Source of the DNA: Phycisphaerales bacterium UBA1926
GTDB lineage: Bacteria > Planctomycetota > Phycisphaerae > Phycisphaerales > UBA1924
Direction of reading: 5' to 3'
Length of the DNA: 9,473 bases
Assembly: GCA_002337215.1 (NCBI GenBank)
Contig: DDFO01000003.1
Coordinates: 55,289-64,761 of the forward strand
The notes under the pieces were generated by a model. The model was not told the origin of the DNA, did not search any database, and worked only from the letters and a program-made list of their open reading frames with translations. The translations under genes and the position numbers were made by a program. Of the stretch, positions 7,827 through 9,473 are shown one piece after another; position 1 is the stretch's first letter; every line of letters starts with the position of its first letter.

Positions 7827-9473
7827 TTATCCAGCCTCGGCGATCGCCTCGAGAAACTGCGCGCCGAACGATTCCAGCTTCGCTGTCCCCACGCCCTTGA
7901 TGCGCATCAACTCTCCATCGTCGCTCGGCTTCTCACGCGCCATCTCGCGCAGCGTTGCGTCGCTGAAGACGACATAGGGCGGCACGCCCCGCTCCTCGGC
8001 GATCGATTTCCGGAGCGCACGCAGTGACTCGAACAGCCCGCGTTCATCGGGGGACAGGGGCGGCTTCCAGTCCGCCTCGCTCCGCCGTTTCTCGCTCTTC
8101 TTGGTCCCCGTCCCGATGGGCCGCGCGAGCTTGATCTCGAGCTCCGCCTTCATCGCCTCGGTGCCCCGATCGCCGAAACGGAGCGTCGAATACTCAGGGT
8201 CCTGCTCGAGCGCCCCGGCCGCGACGAGCTGGTCGAGGTACCCCGTCAACTCCGCCTTCCGCTTGCCGTTCAGAATGCCGAACACCTTCAGTGAACTATG
8301 CCCGTGCCGCTGCACCTTGTCGGTGTCCTTGCCGAGCACGACATCGACGATGTGCCCCGCCCCGAACCGCTGGTCCGTGCGCGCCACCGCGCTCATCAGA
8401 ATCTGCGTCACCCGCGTGCTGTCCGCCTCCGCTTCCGTCTCGCCCAGGCACACGTCGCACGCCTTGCAGTCGTCGGACGGGTACTCCTGCCCGAAATGCT
8501 CCGACAGCGCCCGGTGCCTGCACCGCATCCCTGTCAGCAGCCGACGCATGTCGCGGATCAGCGTGATCTGTGCTTTCAGCGATGCCTCGTCCCCGTTCCC
8601 TTCGTCGGCGCTCCGGCGGACAAGCTGCTCCCACTTCCCCGCGTCCGAGGGCGAATAGAGCAGCAGGCACTCGGCCGGCATCCCGTCGCGTCCCGCCCGC
8701 CCCGTCTCCTGCTGATACGCCTCGATCGACTTGGGCATGTTCGCGTGGGCGACAAGCCGGACGTTCGACCGATCGATCCCCATCCCGAACGCGACCGTCG
8801 CGACAACGATGTCGAGCGTCTCGTTCGTGAAGCGTTCCTCGACGTCGTGCCGTTTCCTGGGGCTCAGCCCCGCGTGGTACGCCTCCGCGTCGTGCCCCAG
8901 CGAGCTCAGCTTCTCCGCCAGGCCCTCCGTCCCCGCCCGGCTCAGGCAGTACACGATCGCGCCCCCCCCGCTCCGGTCGTGCATCCGCTTGATCGCGTCC
9001 GAGATCTGCTCCGCGGCCTTGTTCCGAGCCCGGACCCGGTACGTCAGGTTGGGCCGGTCGAACGTCCCGACCAGCACCTCGGGGTCGTGCAGTCCCAGTT
9101 GCCTGGCGATGTCCTCCCGGACGCGCGGCGTCGCCGTCGCGGTGAACGCCTGCATCGACACGCCCGGCGCGACCCTCCGAAGCCCCGCGAGCATCCGGTA
9201 CTCAGGCCGAAAATCGTGCCCCCACTGGCTGATGCAGTGCGCCTCGTCGATGGCGATGGAATTCAGCCGACCCGAGTCGTGCAGTTTGGCAATCGTCGAC
9301 CCGAACCCGCTCGTGACCGCGCGCTCCGGGGCGACCAGCAGCACGCGCAGCTCGCCGGCGTCCAGCCGCTCGAAGACCGCCCGCGACTCGTCGTGATCGA
9401 GCGCCGAGTGCAGCGCCGCCGCGGGGTAGTCGTTCAACTCGAGCGCACGCACCTGGTCGCGCATCAGCGCGAT
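7827..9473 (-). CDS. recQ: ATP-dependent DNA helicase RecQ (partial, N-terminus beyond window)
   Basis: This is a superfamily 2, 3'-5' DNA helicase of recombination and replication-fork repair. 548 residues are visible and the frame stays open to the right edge, starting inside motif Ia (IALMRDQV). Missing are roughly the first 75-80 residues, including the Q-motif and Walker A, judging from the ~610-aa E. coli protein. Numbered from the first visible residue, motifs in order are: DEAH at 76-79 within IDEAHCISQWGHDFRPEYR (motif II plus the aromatic-rich loop), FTATATPR near 110 (III), VYCLSRAG near 174 (IV), ATVAFGMGIDRSNVR near 225 (V) and QQETGRAGRDG near 254 (VI). Next come four zinc-binding cysteines (318, 336, 339, 342), a winged-helix RQC region, and a C-terminal HRDC domain from about 474 with IKGVGTAKLESFG. 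The Met at 9464 is internal, not the start. The gene is convergent with the channel gene and has no visible link to the sugar genes. All visible motifs are intact. Confidence 0.97.
   Translation of the reverse strand: MALMRDQVRALELNDYPAAALHSALDHDESRAVFERLDAGELRVLLVAPERAVTSGFGSTIAKLHDSGRLNSIAIDEAHCISQWGHDFRPEYRMLAGLRRVAPGVSMQAFTATATPRVREDIARQLGLHDPEVLVGTFDRPNLTYRVRARNKAAEQISDAIKRMHDRSGGGAIVYCLSRAGTEGLAEKLSSLGHDAEAYHAGLSPRKRHDVEERFTNETLDIVVATVAFGMGIDRSNVRLVAHANMPKSIEAYQQETGRAGRDGMPAECLLLYSPSDAGKWEQLVRRSADEGNGDEASLKAQITLIRDMRRLLTGMRCRHRALSEHFGQEYPSDDCKACDVCLGETEAEADSTRVTQILMSAVARTDQRFGAGHIVDVVLGKDTDKVQRHGHSSLKVFGILNGKRKAELTGYLDQLVAAGALEQDPEYSTLRFGDRGTEAMKAELEIKLARPIGTGTKKSEKRRSEADWKPPLSPDERGLFESLRALRKSIAEERGVPPYVVFSDATLREMAREKPSDDGELMRIKGVGTAKLESFGAQFLEAIAEAG

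Noticed and set aside
7827..9473. The recQ-like helicase as part of a defence island
   Set aside because: The visible helicase, zinc, RQC and HRDC parts match housekeeping RecQ, and no nuclease, methylase or other defence gene is adjacent.

Overview
This window is GC-rich DNA with long, tightly packed genes. Its protein families point to a bacterium of the Planctomycetota, probably Phycisphaerae-like. This taxonomic reading is an inference from family content: a PVC-type propeller joined to DUF1080 and ThuA domains, a sugar-phosphate-isomerase-like TIM barrel paired with a Gfo/Idh/MocA oxidoreductase, and an MscS channel with a large exported N-terminal domain. No rRNA or other marker gene is present to confirm it.

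Layout. Positions 1-3513 (minus strand) are one uninterrupted reading frame of 1171 codons that runs off the left edge. It encodes an exported protein with a signal peptide, a PA14 domain, a dehydrogenase-like beta-propeller, an Ig/fnIII-like segment, a DUF1080 (3-keto-disaccharide hydrolase family) domain and a ThuA-like domain that is nearly complete at the edge. A 152-bp divergent intergenic region (3514-3665) separates it from a plus-strand run of three genes: a TIM-barrel sugar isomerase/epimerase (3666-4676), a Gfo/Idh/MocA oxidoreductase (4704-5903) and an MscS mechanosensitive channel (5947-7773). A 53-bp convergent gap (7774-7826) with overlapping inverted repeats follows. The window ends in a minus-strand recQ helicase (7827-9473) that lacks its N-terminus because of the right edge. 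No intergenic gap exceeds 300 bp. I saw no tRNA, rRNA, CRISPR array or insertion sequence.

How the genes may work together. DUF1080, ThuA, xylose-isomerase-like TIM barrels and Gfo/Idh/MocA dehydrogenases are the families linked to the 3-keto-glycoside route of sugar breakdown: oxidation at C3 of a glycoside, cleavage of the keto-glycoside, and isomerisation or reduction of the keto-sugar. Having them divergently arranged at one locus suggests a small carbohydrate-oxidation module with exported cleavage and sensing domains and cytoplasmic redox and isomerase enzymes. The substrate cannot be read from the sequence. The MscS and recQ genes look like ordinary neighbours rather than parts of that module. 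I found no convincing sign of a defence system or a recently acquired mobile element.
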